Positions 1 to 8,210 of a stretch of DNA of 64,000 nucleotides are shown here, one piece after another. The DNA is taken from positions 1 through 64,000 of the forward strand of contig NZ_JANLCN010000003.1 in the NCBI RefSeq assembly GCF_024979255.1, given 5' to 3'. Position numbers and translations under genes: made by a program. Numbering within the stretch: the first letter of the stretch is position 1; every line of letters starts with the position of its first letter. Under the pieces are notes generated by a model. That model was not told the origin of the DNA and did not search any database. It saw only the letters and a program-made list of their open reading frames with translations. The stretch is from Herbiconiux moechotypicola. Lineage in GTDB: Bacteria > Actinomycetota > Actinomycetes > Actinomycetales > Microbacteriaceae.

Positions 1-103
1 GCTGGGGCGGTGGGCAGGAGGCGCTGGGCGGTGGGGGCGGGGGGGTCGAGCGTGGGGGGCGGGGGGCGGTCGAGCGTGGGGTGGGGCGTGAGGCGGTGGG
101 GCG
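1..103. repeat. G-rich non-coding tract with short direct repeat
   Basis: No gene is visible here. The plus strand is made of runs of 3-7 guanines, dense enough between about 32 and 69 to form a four-tract G-quadruplex. The 14-mer GGTCGAGCGTGGGG occurs twice (44-57 and 68-81). It lies just downstream of the minus-strand lacI-type gene ending at 104, so it could affect 3'-end formation, but no classical terminator is seen. Quadruplex formation is inference. Confidence 0.4.
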
Positions 104-1159
104 CTACTGGGGGTGCGCGGGTGGGGCGACGGATGCGCGGGGTACGAGGCGCACGCCGAGTTCGCGTCGTTCGGTGGGGCCCTTCTCCCCCGCCAGGCGG
201 CGGAAGAGGAGATCGGCGGCCACGCGGGCGAGTTCGTCGAGGTCGCGGTCGATGTGGGTGGGGGCGGGGGTCCAGAGGTCGTCGAAGGCCTGGCGGTCGA
301 CCACGGCGATCGAGACCTGGTCGGGGATGCGGACGCCCCGTTCGAGGCAGGCGCGGTAGGCGCCGCCCGCCATCGGGGCCGAGGAGACGAACACCGCCGT
401 GGGCGGGCTCGGAGTGGAGAGGAGAGCGTGCATCGAGGCGTGGCCGCCGTCGGGGCGGTCGGTGGAGCGGGCGATGTGGGCGTCGTCGACGCGGAGCCCG
501 GCGGTGCGGGCGCCGTCGAGGAATCCGGCGAGGCGTTCTCTCGCCTGGGAGGTGTCGAGCCGGCCGGTCACGACGCCGACGCGGCGGTGTCCGGCGGCGG
601 CGAAGTGCTCGGCGACGAGGCGTCCGCTCGCGTGGTGGTCGGAGACGACCGCGTCGGCGGCGGGGGCGTGCGGGCCGTCCAGCGACTCCCCCACCTCGCC
701 GTCGAGCTGCACCACGGCGATGCCGGCGGCGGCGAGACGGGCGACGACCGGGTCGTCGATGCTCCACGGGATGACGATCGCACCGTCGACCCGACCGCGG
801 AGCTTCTCGACGAGGTCGTCGGCGGGGCCTCCGCCGTGGGGGCTCTCGCCGCTGAACAGGGCGACGGTGTAGTCGTGGGCGCGGGCGGCACGCTCGGCCG
901 CCTGCACGATCGTGACGGTGAAGGTGCTCGCGACGTTGGGCACGACGAGGGCCACGACACCGCTGCGCCCGAGCCGGAGCGTGCGGGCGGCGTCGTTGCG
1001 TCGGTAGCCGAGGCGGGCGACGGCGTCGTCGATCGCATCGGCGCTGCGCACGCGCTGCCCCGAGAGGTGCCGCGACACCGACGCGATCGACACCCCGGCG
1101 AGCGCCGCCACGTCGAACACCGTCGGATCACGCCGCGACCTCTCCCCCGCGCTATCCAC
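104..1159 (-). CDS. LacI/GalR-family transcriptional repressor
   Basis: DNA-binding repressor with a C-terminal periplasmic-binding-protein-like effector domain. The N-terminus carries a typical LacI helix-turn-helix and hinge (VAALAGVSIASVSRHLSG, followed by the LGYRRNDAARTL stretch), and the core starts at GVVALVVPNVASTF. I prefer the GTG start at 1159, because AAGGAG lies 5 nt upstream of it. An in-frame ATG at 1177 has only a weak ribosome site and would add six residues. The gene is divergent from the monooxygenase at 1414, and a perfect 20-bp palindrome sits in the intergenic region, so it very likely controls that gene and the aldo-keto reductase. The effector is unknown; by family it is usually a sugar or small metabolite. 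About 351 aa, normal for the family. Confidence 0.9.
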   Translation of the reverse strand: MDSAGERSRRDPTVFDVAALAGVSIASVSRHLSGQRVRSADAIDDAVARLGYRRNDAARTLRLGRSGVVALVVPNVASTFTVTIVQAAERAARAHDYTVALFSGESPHGGGPADDLVEKLRGRVDGAIVIPWSIDDPVVARLAAAGIAVVQLDGEVGESLDGPHAPAADAVVSDHHASGRLVAEHFAAAGHRRVGVVTGRLDTSQARERLAGFLDGARTAGLRVDDAHIARSTDRPDGGHASMHALLSTPSPPTAVFVSSAPMAGGAYRACLERGVRIPDQVSIAVVDRQAFDDLWTPAPTHIDRDLDELARVAADLLFRRLAGEKGPTERRELGVRLVPRASVAPPAHPQ

Positions 1160-1350
1160 GCCCGCTCCTTCCCGCATCCGTCACCCACCACCTTCGCCCC
1201 ACTCACGCCGCATCCCGCTTCACCCGCGCATCCGACAGCCCACGCGTCCGCCAGTCCGCCCATCCCGCGCACCCGCGCATCCGCACCTCTCACCCGTGAC
1301 ACGAAGGATACGCGGTCGATACGCATCCGAAACACGGGCACGCCAGACTC

Positions 1351-1370
1351 AACTGTAAAGCTTTACAGTT
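1351..1370. promoter_or_regulatory. Perfect 20-bp palindrome, probable LacI-family operator
   Basis: AACTGTAAAGCTTTACAGTT is its own reverse complement over all 20 bases. Its core resembles LacI/GalR operators in form (TGTAAA, central GC, TTTACA). It is one of the few AT-rich stretches in this part of the window, 44 bp upstream of the monooxygenase start at 1414 and about 190 bp from the divergent lacI-type start. The palindrome is observed; which repressor binds it is inferred from position. Confidence 0.75.
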
Positions 1371-1413
1371 CCCCGCGCATCCGCACCGCCACCCTCGACG
1401 CGAAAGGCCCCCG

Positions 1414-2727
1414 ATGCCCGTCAAGAAGTTCCATCTCGGCTGGTTCGCCCAGTACCGTGTGCCCGTCTGGTACCGCGGCAGCGACCCCTGGGCCGGCAAC
1501 GTCGGCCGCCAGTGGCAGGACGGCACCTTCCTCATCGACATGGCCCGCATCCTCGACCGCGCCTGCTTCGACTTCATGATCCTCGAAGACTCCTCGAAGG
1601 TGCCCGACGCCATGGGCGGCAGCTTCGAGGCCGACCTGCGTCAGGGCCGCTTCGCCCCGAAGCACGACCCCATCCCCCTCGTGCCGCTGCTCGCGCAGGC
1701 CACGAAGAACATCGGCTTCCTCGCCACCATGTCGACCACCTTCTACCCGCCCTACATCCTCGCCCGGCTCATGTCGACGCTCGACCACGTCACCCACGGC
1801 CGCGCCGGCTGGAACATCGTCACCTCCTCCGGAGACGCCGCCGCCCAGAACTTCAACCTCGACAGGCTCTTCGAGCACGACCTGCGCTACGACATCGCCG
1901 ACGAGTTCACCGAGGTCGTCACCGACCTCTGGAAGTCGTGGGAACCGGATGCGCTGGTCGCCGACCAGGCCAGCGGCACCTACGTCGACCACACGAAGGT
2001 GCACGAGATCAACCACCGCGGCGAGTTCTTCAAGGTGAAGGGACCGCTCAACACGCTGCCGTCGCCGCAGCACATCCCGGTGCTCTCGCAGGCCGGCGCG
2101 TCGTCTCGCGGCATGGAGTTCGCGGCGCGGCACGCGGAGGTCATCCTCGCGCCGGTCACGACGATCGCCGGGATGAAGGCGTTCCGCGACTCGATCCACG
2201 AGCGCATGACGGCCTACGGCCGGGCGCCGGAGCAGTGCAAGATCATGTACCTCGTCGAGCCGATCCTCGGCGTGAGCGAGGCGGATGCGCGCGAGCGGCG
2301 CGAGGCGCGCGACCACCCCTCCGACTACGAGCTCGAGGATTCGCTCGACATCATGAGCGCCCACTCCGAGATCGACTTCTCGAAGTTCGACCTCGACGCG
2401 CCCCTGCCGCCCGGGCTCACCACGAACGGGCACCAGTCCGGGCTCGCCGGGTATTACCAGATGGGCTCGACCGTGCGCGAGATCGCGACGAAGCACCTGC
2501 AGCGGGCGATCGTCGAGGAGCTCGTCGGCACGCCGCAGACCGTGGCGACGCGGATGGGCGAGATCATCGACGAGGTCGGCGGCGACGGGTTCCTCATCGC
2601 GCAGGCGATGACGCGCACGTACATCACCGAGATCGCCGACGGGCTGGTGCCCGCGCTGCAGGAGCAGGGGCGGGTGCGGACGCGGTACTCGTACGAGCAC
2701 TTTCGCGACAACCTGATGGAGTTCTGA
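1414..2727 (+). CDS. NtaA/DmoA-family FMN-dependent monooxygenase (paralogue 1)
   Basis: Bacterial-luciferase-like (LLM) class oxygenase, 437 aa, which with a separate flavin reductase uses FMNH2 and O2. The family contains nitrilotriacetate, dimethylsulfide and dibenzothiophene-sulfone monooxygenases. Family hallmarks are clear: KFHLGWF at the N-terminus, MILEDSSKVPDA, TMSTTFYPPYILARLMSTL, DHVTHGRAGWNIVTSSGD and a C-terminal RTRYSYEHFRDNLMEF tail. It has two close paralogues in this window (11109 and 15408). The start is ATG with GAAAGG upstream. The stop overlaps the next gene by one base (TGATG), so the two are translationally coupled. No flavin reductase gene is in the window. The substrate cannot be read from sequence. 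Confidence 0.92.
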   Translation: MPVKKFHLGWFAQYRVPVWYRGSDPWAGNVGRQWQDGTFLIDMARILDRACFDFMILEDSSKVPDAMGGSFEADLRQGRFAPKHDPIPLVPLLAQATKNIGFLATMSTTFYPPYILARLMSTLDHVTHGRAGWNIVTSSGDAAAQNFNLDRLFEHDLRYDIADEFTEVVTDLWKSWEPDALVADQASGTYVDHTKVHEINHRGEFFKVKGPLNTLPSPQHIPVLSQAGASSRGMEFAARHAEVILAPVTTIAGMKAFRDSIHERMTAYGRAPEQCKIMYLVEPILGVSEADARERREARDHPSDYELEDSLDIMSAHSEIDFSKFDLDAPLPPGLTTNGHQSGLAGYYQMGSTVREIATKHLQRAIVEELVGTPQTVATRMGEIIDEVGGDGFLIAQAMTRTYITEIADGLVPALQEQGRVRTRYSYEHFRDNLMEF

Positions 2728-3632
2728 TGGCGGGGTCTGCATCCGTCGCCGATAGCGGCTTCGCGTTTCCTTCCTTCCCGATCGGGTTCGGTGTCTTCCC
2801 GCTCACCGGCGAGGCGCGGCCCGGATACGACGAGTCACTGACCGTCATCCACGCGGCGCTCGACGCCGGTGTGCGTTTTCTCGACACGGCCGACTCGTAT
2901 CAGCCGGTGGGCGGCGAGGTCGGGTTCGGCGAGACGCTGGTGGTGGATGCGCTCCGCAGCTGGCGGGGCGGTGATCCGTCGGAGGTCGTCGTCGGCACCA
3001 AGGGCAGCCGCATCCTGCTGCCGAACGGCGAGCGGGTGAGCAACGGCGACCCTGCGTATCTTCGCGCGGCGTGCCGGGCGTCGCTCGCGCGGCTGGCGCC
3101 ACGCTCGGGCGCGCTCGACCTCTACCAGTTGCACCGGCCCGACCCGGCCGTGCCGTACGAGGACTCGCTCGGGGCGCTCGCTGAGCTGTACGACCAGGGG
3201 CTCGTGCGAGCGGTCGGGATCTCGAACGCGAACCCGGCCCAGATCGCAGTGGCTGTGGAGACGCTCGGACGCCGACTCGTGTCGGTGCAGAACCAGTTCG
3301 GGCCGGGGTTCCTGTCGTCGGAGCCGGAGCTCGAGCTGTGCGCATCGCTCGGGCTCGCGTTTTTGCCGTGGTCGGCGTTCGGCGGGGCCGACCCCGAGGT
3401 GGCACTGCCGGTCACGTTCCCCGTGCTGGGCGAGATCGCGGCAGCCCACGGGGTGTCGTGGTACCGGGTGGTGGTGGCGTGGATGCTCGCGAAGCCGGGT
3501 CGCGTGCTGCCGATCCCGGGCGCCCGTCGAGTGGAGAGCATCGTCGACACGATCGCCGGCGCTTCCCTCGAGTTGAGCCCCGACGAACTCGCCCGCATCG
3601 AGTCCGCCCTCCACCCGGAGCGCACCGCCTAA
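2727..3632 (+). CDS. Aldo/keto reductase family protein
   Basis: TIM-barrel NADPH-dependent oxidoreductase of 301 aa. The catalytic tetrad of the family is present: Asp53 and Tyr58 in FLDTADSYQP, Lys92 in GTKGS, His136 in QLHRPD. The cofactor-binding C-terminal part is recognisable in VLPIPGARRVESI. The ATG start overlaps the stop of the preceding monooxygenase by one nucleotide, so the two form a coupled pair under the palindromic operator at 1351. It probably reduces a carbonyl product released by that oxygenase; this is inferred only from the pairing. Confidence 0.9.
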   Translation: MAGSASVADSGFAFPSFPIGFGVFPLTGEARPGYDESLTVIHAALDAGVRFLDTADSYQPVGGEVGFGETLVVDALRSWRGGDPSEVVVGTKGSRILLPNGERVSNGDPAYLRAACRASLARLAPRSGALDLYQLHRPDPAVPYEDSLGALAELYDQGLVRAVGISNANPAQIAVAVETLGRRLVSVQNQFGPGFLSSEPELELCASLGLAFLPWSAFGGADPEVALPVTFPVLGEIAAAHGVSWYRVVVAWMLAKPGRVLPIPGARRVESIVDTIAGASLELSPDELARIESALHPERTA

Positions 3633-3740
3633 GGCGCCTAAGGCGGTCACTGCTCCTGCACAGCACCAGACCGTCGCGAAGGTCTCGACAGTTCACCCAC
3701 CCGCAATGGGTGGCGCACCAGTTGGTGACCAGCCTGGAGC

Positions 3741-4625
3741 ATGCTACTTGAGCTGGTGGAGCGTCTGGGTGGCGTCGCTCCTGTGCACGAACTCCGAAAC
3801 CAAGGCGTCACCGAACGACAACTCGCGACCGCCATAGACCGAGGTGAGTTGATTCGGCCGCGGCGCGGTTGGGTCGCACACCCCACGGCCGATCCCAGAT
3901 TGGTCGCGGCCATGCGAGTCGGAGGAGTGCTGACGTGCACGAGTCTGCTGCGTCGACATGGGCTGTGGGTGCGGGACGACGGACGGTTGCATGTCAGAGT
4001 GCCGGCCACGCAGTCGCGGCTGGCCTCACCCGCCCACCGCGAGCGGCCACTCTCGCCCCACCATGCCGTGTGCATCCACCGGCCGGAATGGGCTCCCACC
4101 CGACTGGCGGCTCGTGACGACATCGTGGTCGCACTTGCGGTCGCGACCTGTTGTCAGCCGCCGATCGATGCGATCGCCACCCTGGACTCCGCGCTGAACC
4201 AAGGTCTGGTCAGCCGCGCCGATTTGGCCGTGGCGCTGGCTCCGCTGCCGGCGAAGTACCGCCGGCTGGGCGACCTGACCGACGGCACCGCACAGTCGGG
4301 GCTGGAGACGAAGGCGCGGGTGTCGTTGCGAACGCGCAACATTCGTGTGCGCACTCAGGTCTGGATCGCGGAAGCGGGTCGCGTCGACACCGTCATCGGC
4401 GACTGCCTGGTGCTCGAGCTCGATGGGTATGCGTTCCACTCCGGCAGGCGGGAGTTCGAGGAGGACCGCAGGCGTGACCTCGCGCTCACGCGAGCCGGAT
4501 TCCGGGTGGTGCGGTTGAGCTACGACCAGGTCATGAACGACTGGGAAGCCTGCGAGGAGGTGATTCTGGGTCTGGTGAGAGCCCGGAAGCACCTGTGGCC
4601 GCGGCGGAGCGTAGGTTCTGCATAG
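3741..4625 (+). CDS. AbiEi-like / DUF559-like protein (winged helix plus Vsr-like nuclease fold)
   Basis: A 294-aa protein with two parts. Residues 1 to about 60 form an AbiEi antitoxin-type winged-helix domain (LGGVAPVHELRNQGVTERQL, then RGWVAHP). The C-terminal 90 residues resemble the DUF559/very-short-patch-repair endonuclease fold, with LELDGYAFHSGRREFEEDRRRD-type acidic and basic residues followed by GFRVVRLSYDQV. Such proteins are common and often multicopy in actinobacteria. An AbiEii-type toxin partner is not present next to it, so a working type IV toxin-antitoxin pair is not supported. The 108-bp upstream gap holds a small hairpin (3697-3713) but no clear promoter. The last codons lie inside a long inverted repeat. 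Confidence 0.75.
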   Translation: MLLELVERLGGVAPVHELRNQGVTERQLATAIDRGELIRPRRGWVAHPTADPRLVAAMRVGGVLTCTSLLRRHGLWVRDDGRLHVRVPATQSRLASPAHRERPLSPHHAVCIHRPEWAPTRLAARDDIVVALAVATCCQPPIDAIATLDSALNQGLVSRADLAVALAPLPAKYRRLGDLTDGTAQSGLETKARVSLRTRNIRVRTQVWIAEAGRVDTVIGDCLVLELDGYAFHSGRREFEEDRRRDLALTRAGFRVVRLSYDQVMNDWEACEEVILGLVRARKHLWPRRSVGSA

Positions 4626-4685
4626 GAATTCGAGGGGGCATCGACACTATGCACATGCCACCCCGGAATCCTATGCAGAACCTAC
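4611..4685. terminator. 75-bp imperfect palindrome covering both ends of a convergent gene pair
   Basis: The arms GTAGGTTCTGCATAGGA (4611-4627) and its exact complement (4669-4685) give 17 perfect pairs. Pairing continues inward to about 31 bp with four mismatches and a 13-nt loop. The left arm holds the last codons of the gene ending at 4625 and the right arm holds those of the minus-strand gene ending at 4671, so both proteins end in Val-Gly-Ser-Ala. There is no U-tract on either side. A bidirectional terminator or mRNA-stabilising stem is the simplest reading. Its GTTC...GAAT...GAACC layout resembles the intergenic hairpins at 20071 and 38332. Confidence 0.7.
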
Positions 4686-5897
4686 GGCCGGATGGGGGCC
4701 GGGGTGGGTGGGGCCGGGGCGGCGGCCCCAGGGGAGGCCGGCCAGGAGGCCGAGGCCGGCGGCGCCGAGTTGGCTGAGGCCGATGAAGACGAGCAGGCCG
4801 CTGCCGCCGGCGGCCGCGCCGAGCGCGCCGCCGACGAGGGCGCCCGCGGCGCTGGTGGCGCGCAGACTCATCGCCGTGGTGAACACCTGGGTGCGCAGGG
4901 CCTCGGGGGTGTACGCCGAGCGCACGATGATGGTGGAGGTCGTCATGGGCCCGTTGAGCAGCCCGCACGCGAACATCACCACGAAGGTCAGCGTCGGGTC
5001 GTCGGTGAACCCCAGCAGCACGAACGCGAGACCCGACACCACGAGGCTGAGGTAGAGGATGCGCGACGCGTACCGCAACCCGATCGGCCTCACCGCGACG
5101 ATCACACTCCCGAGCACGCCTCCGAGCGCGTGCGCCACGAGCAGCAGCCCGCCCTCCTCGGCGGCACGCCCCCACTCGAAGGCGAGGAGCGTGACGGCCA
5201 GTGGCAGCACCGCGTCTTTGCCGAAGGAGGCGAGCGAGCTGGCGACGGTGGTTCCGCGCAACTGGGGCACCCGGGTGAGCACGACGAGCCCCGTCCAGAC
5301 GTCACGCACCCGGAAAGGCGGCAGGATGCGCGGCCCCCGCATCGGGATCGACAGTAGCGCGATGAACGCCCACGCGGGCAGCGCGATCACCGCCGCCGCG
5401 ACCACCGCCCAGAACGGGCCCCAGAGCGCCGCGGTGAAGGTGGCCACCAACGGCCCGATGATGGCCGACACGCTGTAGGTGCCCACGTCGACCGCGTAGC
5501 CGCGGGCGAGCTTCTCAGCCGGCACCACGCTGACCACCAGCGGCGTCATCGCCCCTTCGAACAGCGGCGTGGCGCACCCGGTGATGAAGGCGAAGAGCAG
5601 CGCGAGCGGCCACAGCCCCGCACCCAGCGTGAGCGCCACCGCCGTGAGGCTCGCCGCGAACACCGGTGGCGCGGCGAGGTAGAGCCGTTTCGGCCGGGTG
5701 GCCCGGTCGACGATCATGCCGAGCAGCGGCCCCAGCACGAGCGACGGCAGCACCGTGAACGCCGTCACGGCACCGGCCACGAGCGGATCCCCCGTGGTCG
5801 CCACAGCGAGCAGCGTGATCGCGAGCGCCGACGCCCGCGCCGCCAGCCTCCCCGACGCCGCTGCCGCCGCGTAGAGCGCGAGACCCCCGCGCCTCAC
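4671..5897 (-). CDS. MFS transporter
   Basis: Integral membrane protein of about 408 aa with some 10-12 hydrophobic segments and the typical loop-2/3 motif of major-facilitator exporters (GMIVDRATRPKRLYL). The overall look is of an antibiotic/efflux MFS of the enterobactin-exporter (EntS-like) group. The substrate is not predictable. The start is GTG at 5897 without a good ribosome site, 46 bp after the aldehyde dehydrogenase stop, so the exact N-terminus is uncertain. It is the last gene of the minus-strand series beginning with the ThDP enzyme at 10822, suggesting possible export of an intermediate. Its last four residues are encoded in the palindrome at 4611-4685. Confidence 0.85.
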   Translation of the reverse strand: MRRGGLALYAAAAASGRLAARASALAITLLAVATTGDPLVAGAVTAFTVLPSLVLGPLLGMIVDRATRPKRLYLAAPPVFAASLTAVALTLGAGLWPLALLFAFITGCATPLFEGAMTPLVVSVVPAEKLARGYAVDVGTYSVSAIIGPLVATFTAALWGPFWAVVAAAVIALPAWAFIALLSIPMRGPRILPPFRVRDVWTGLVVLTRVPQLRGTTVASSLASFGKDAVLPLAVTLLAFEWGRAAEEGGLLLVAHALGGVLGSVIVAVRPIGLRYASRILYLSLVVSGLAFVLLGFTDDPTLTFVVMFACGLLNGPMTTSTIIVRSAYTPEALRTQVFTTAMSLRATSAAGALVGGALGAAAGGSGLLVFIGLSQLGAAGLGLLAGLPWGRRPGPTHPGPHPAVGSA

Positions 5898-5943
5898 GAC
5901 GTCGGGCGAGCGCGGGCGCTGGCACCACCGCGGCGCCTCGCGC

Positions 5944-7368
5944 TCACAGGCACAGCGTCTTCGTGGTGAGGAACTCCCGCAGCCCGAACTCCCCCGCCTC
6001 GCGCCCGTGCCCCGACTGCTTGAAGCCGCCGAACGGCGCCCCCTCGGGCTCGTCGCCGCCGTTCACGTGCACGATGCCGCTCCGGATGCGCCGTGCCACC
6101 CGTGTCGCCGTCGCCGTGTCGCTCGACCACACCCCCGCGGCCAGCCCGTAGTCGGTGCCGTTCGCCACGGCCACCGCCTCCTCTTCGGAGTCGACCGGGA
6201 TGATGACGAGCACCGGCCCGAAGATCTCCTCCTGCGCGATCGTCATCGACGGCGCCACGTCGCTGAACACGGTGGGCGCCACGTAGTACCCACGCGAAAG
6301 ACCCGCAGGCGCACCGCCACCACCCACGAGCAGCCGCGCCCCCTCGCGCGATCCGGTCTCGATGTACCCCCGCACCCGGTCGCGCTGCACCGACGACACG
6401 AGCGGCCCGATGCGCACCGCCGGGTCGCGCGGGTCGCCCACCGTCCACGTCGACACCGTCTCCTCGACCGTGCGCTCCACCTCCCCGAGCCGGTGCCGCG
6501 GCACGATCATGCGCGTGAGCGCGCTGCAGGTCTGCCCGGCGTTCGGGAAGCAGCTCGCCACCCCACGCGTGACCGCCGCCGCCATCTGCAGCTCGTCGAG
6601 GTCGTCGAGCAGCAGGTTCGGCGACTTGCCGCCGAGCTCCATCGCCGTGGCCTTCACGGTCGCCGCGGCCAGCTCCGAGATGCGCCGCCCCGCCCGGGTC
6701 GACCCCGTGAACGACACCATGTCGACGAGCGGATGCGCGACCAGCGCCTCCCCCGCCTCGACGCCGTAGCCCGTGACGAGGTTGAACACCCCGGCCGGCA
6801 GTCCCACCTCGTGCACCGCCTCGGCGAGCACGAAGGCGTTGAGCGGGGTGACCTCGCTCGGCTTCAGAACGACTGTGCACCCCGCGGTGAGCGCCGCGGC
6901 GACCTTGTCGGCCGTCTGCAGCAGCGGGTAGTTCCACGGCGTGATCGCCGCGACGACGCCGACGGGCTCCTGCACCACGATCGACCCCCCCAGGAGCGTC
7001 TCGGGCTCGAGCGCGGCCGCGAGCGACGGCATGGCGAGGAACTTGTCGATCGCCGCCCCCACCTGCACCCCGCGGGTCGCCGCGGTGGTGCTGCCGAGCT
7101 CCGACTGGATGACCCGCTCCAACTCCGCGCGGCGAGCGTCGAGCGCCCGCCCCACCGCGGCCACGAGCGCGGCCCGCGCTGCCATCGGCACCGCGCGCCA
7201 CTCCTCCGCGGCCGCCGCGGCAGCTGCCACGGCCAGCTCCACCTCCGCGGCCCCGGCCTGCGGCACGGTCGCGATCACGCTCTCCGTGACGGGGTCGACC
7301 ACCTCGATCTCCGGCAGAGCGGTCTCCACCCACTCCCCGCCGATGTACAACGACGACAGCCGCTCCAT
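5944..7368 (-). CDS. NAD(P)-dependent aldehyde dehydrogenase
   Basis: Aldehyde dehydrogenase superfamily enzyme, 474 aa, oxidising an aldehyde to the acid. Landmarks in order: the Asn of AITPWNYPLLQ, TGSTRAGRRI, the general-base Glu in ELGGKSPNLLL, the catalytic Cys in NAGQTCSALTR, and the cofactor-binding Glu in EEIFGPVL. The ATG start shares one base with the stop of the upstream ATP-binding subunit gene, so it is coupled to an amino-acid importer. Together with the ThDP-dependent enzyme upstream it would convert a 2-keto acid via its decarboxylated aldehyde to a carboxylate; that scheme is inferred from gene order. Confidence 0.93.
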   Translation of the reverse strand: MERLSSLYIGGEWVETALPEIEVVDPVTESVIATVPQAGAAEVELAVAAAAAAAEEWRAVPMAARAALVAAVGRALDARRAELERVIQSELGSTTAATRGVQVGAAIDKFLAMPSLAAALEPETLLGGSIVVQEPVGVVAAITPWNYPLLQTADKVAAALTAGCTVVLKPSEVTPLNAFVLAEAVHEVGLPAGVFNLVTGYGVEAGEALVAHPLVDMVSFTGSTRAGRRISELAAATVKATAMELGGKSPNLLLDDLDELQMAAAVTRGVASCFPNAGQTCSALTRMIVPRHRLGEVERTVEETVSTWTVGDPRDPAVRIGPLVSSVQRDRVRGYIETGSREGARLLVGGGGAPAGLSRGYYVAPTVFSDVAPSMTIAQEEIFGPVLVIIPVDSEEEAVAVANGTDYGLAAGVWSSDTATATRVARRIRSGIVHVNGGDEPEGAPFGGFKQSGHGREAGEFGLREFLTTKTLCL

Positions 7369-8210
7369 CAGGCCGCCTTCCCCGACGAGAACACCCGCGA
7401 CACGAAGTTGATCGTGCGCTCCTCCTTCGGGTTCATCAGCACCTCGGAGGGGTGGCCGCTCTCCACGATCCGCCCGCCGTCCATGAACACCACCCGGCTG
7501 GCCACGTCATGGGCGAAGGTGAGCTCGTGCGTCACCACCACCATCGTCATGCCCTCGGCCGCGATGTCGCGCATCACCTGGAGCACCTCGCCCACGAGCT
7601 CGGGGTCGAGCGCCGAGGTGGGCTCGTCGAACAGCATCACCGACGGCCGCATGGCGAGCGCGCGGGCGATCGCCACCCGCTGCTGCTGCCCACCGCTGAG
7701 GTTGCGCGCGAAGGCGTCTTTGCGGTCGATCATGCCGACCCGCTCGAGCTGCAGCAGGGCCTCGTCGCGGGCGGCCTGCTTCGACAGTCCCTTGAGGGTG
7801 CGCGGCGCCACCATCACGTTCTCGATGGCCGACATGTGCGGAAAGAGGTTGAACCGCTGGAACACCATCCCGATCTGCATGCGCTGCCGCTGCACGTGCT
7901 TCTGCTTCGCCGTCATGAGCCGCCCGAAGCGGTTGCGCTCGAAGCCGATGACGTCGTGGTCGAGCTCGATGTGCCCGAGGTCGGGCGACTCGAGGTTGTT
8001 CATGCAGCGCAGCAGCGTGCTCTTGCCGGAGCCGGAGGGCCCGATGATGCACGTGGTCTCGCCCGCGTGGCACTGCAGGCTGATGCCCTTCAGCACCTCC
8101 AGGCTGCCGTAGCTCTTGTGCACCTGGCGCACCTCGATGGTGCCCGGGTTCTGCACCTCGAATCCGGCAGAACCGGCCGAACCGGACTTAGGAAGCCGTG
8201 GAATCGCCAT
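7368..8210 (-). CDS. Polar amino-acid ABC transporter ATP-binding protein
   Basis: GlnQ/HisP-type ATPase, 280 aa, energising an amino-acid importer at the inner face of the membrane. Walker A is GPSGSGKST, the signature is [15 protein letters not shown], and Walker B with D-loop is [14 protein letters not shown]; the switch His is in VVTHEL. A 23-residue extension precedes the ABC domain. A ribosome site (GGAGG) stands 4 nt before the ATG at 8210, inside the 3' end of the permease gene. Its matching binding protein is encoded across the divergent region at 12504. The substrate is a polar amino acid or analogue by family. Confidence 0.93.
   Translation of the reverse strand: MAIPRLPKSGSAGSAGFEVQNPGTIEVRQVHKSYGSLEVLKGISLQCHAGETTCIIGPSGSGKSTLLRCMNNLESPDLGHIELDHDVIGFERNRFGRLMTAKQKHVQRQRMQIGMVFQRFNLFPHMSAIENVMVAPRTLKGLSKQAARDEALLQLERVGMIDRKDAFARNLSGGQQQRVAIARALAMRPSVMLFDEPTSALDPELVGEVLQVMRDIAAEGMTMVVVTHELTFAHDVASRVVFMDGGRIVESGHPSEVLMNPKEERTINFVSRVFSSGKAA

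Noticed and set aside
1512-2726. Frame-shifted upstream extension of the aldo-keto reductase
   Set aside because: It is an antiprotein-like Arg/His-rich reading over the monooxygenase gene; the reductase begins at 2727 with the overlapping TGATG.
3741-4625. Type IV toxin-antitoxin locus
   Set aside because: Only the AbiEi-like partner is seen; no nucleotidyltransferase toxin gene is adjacent.
4611-4685. Terminal inverted repeat of a small mobile element (MITE) with target duplication
   Set aside because: No flanking direct repeats and no transposase-related features are visible; a hairpin at gene ends explains it more simply.
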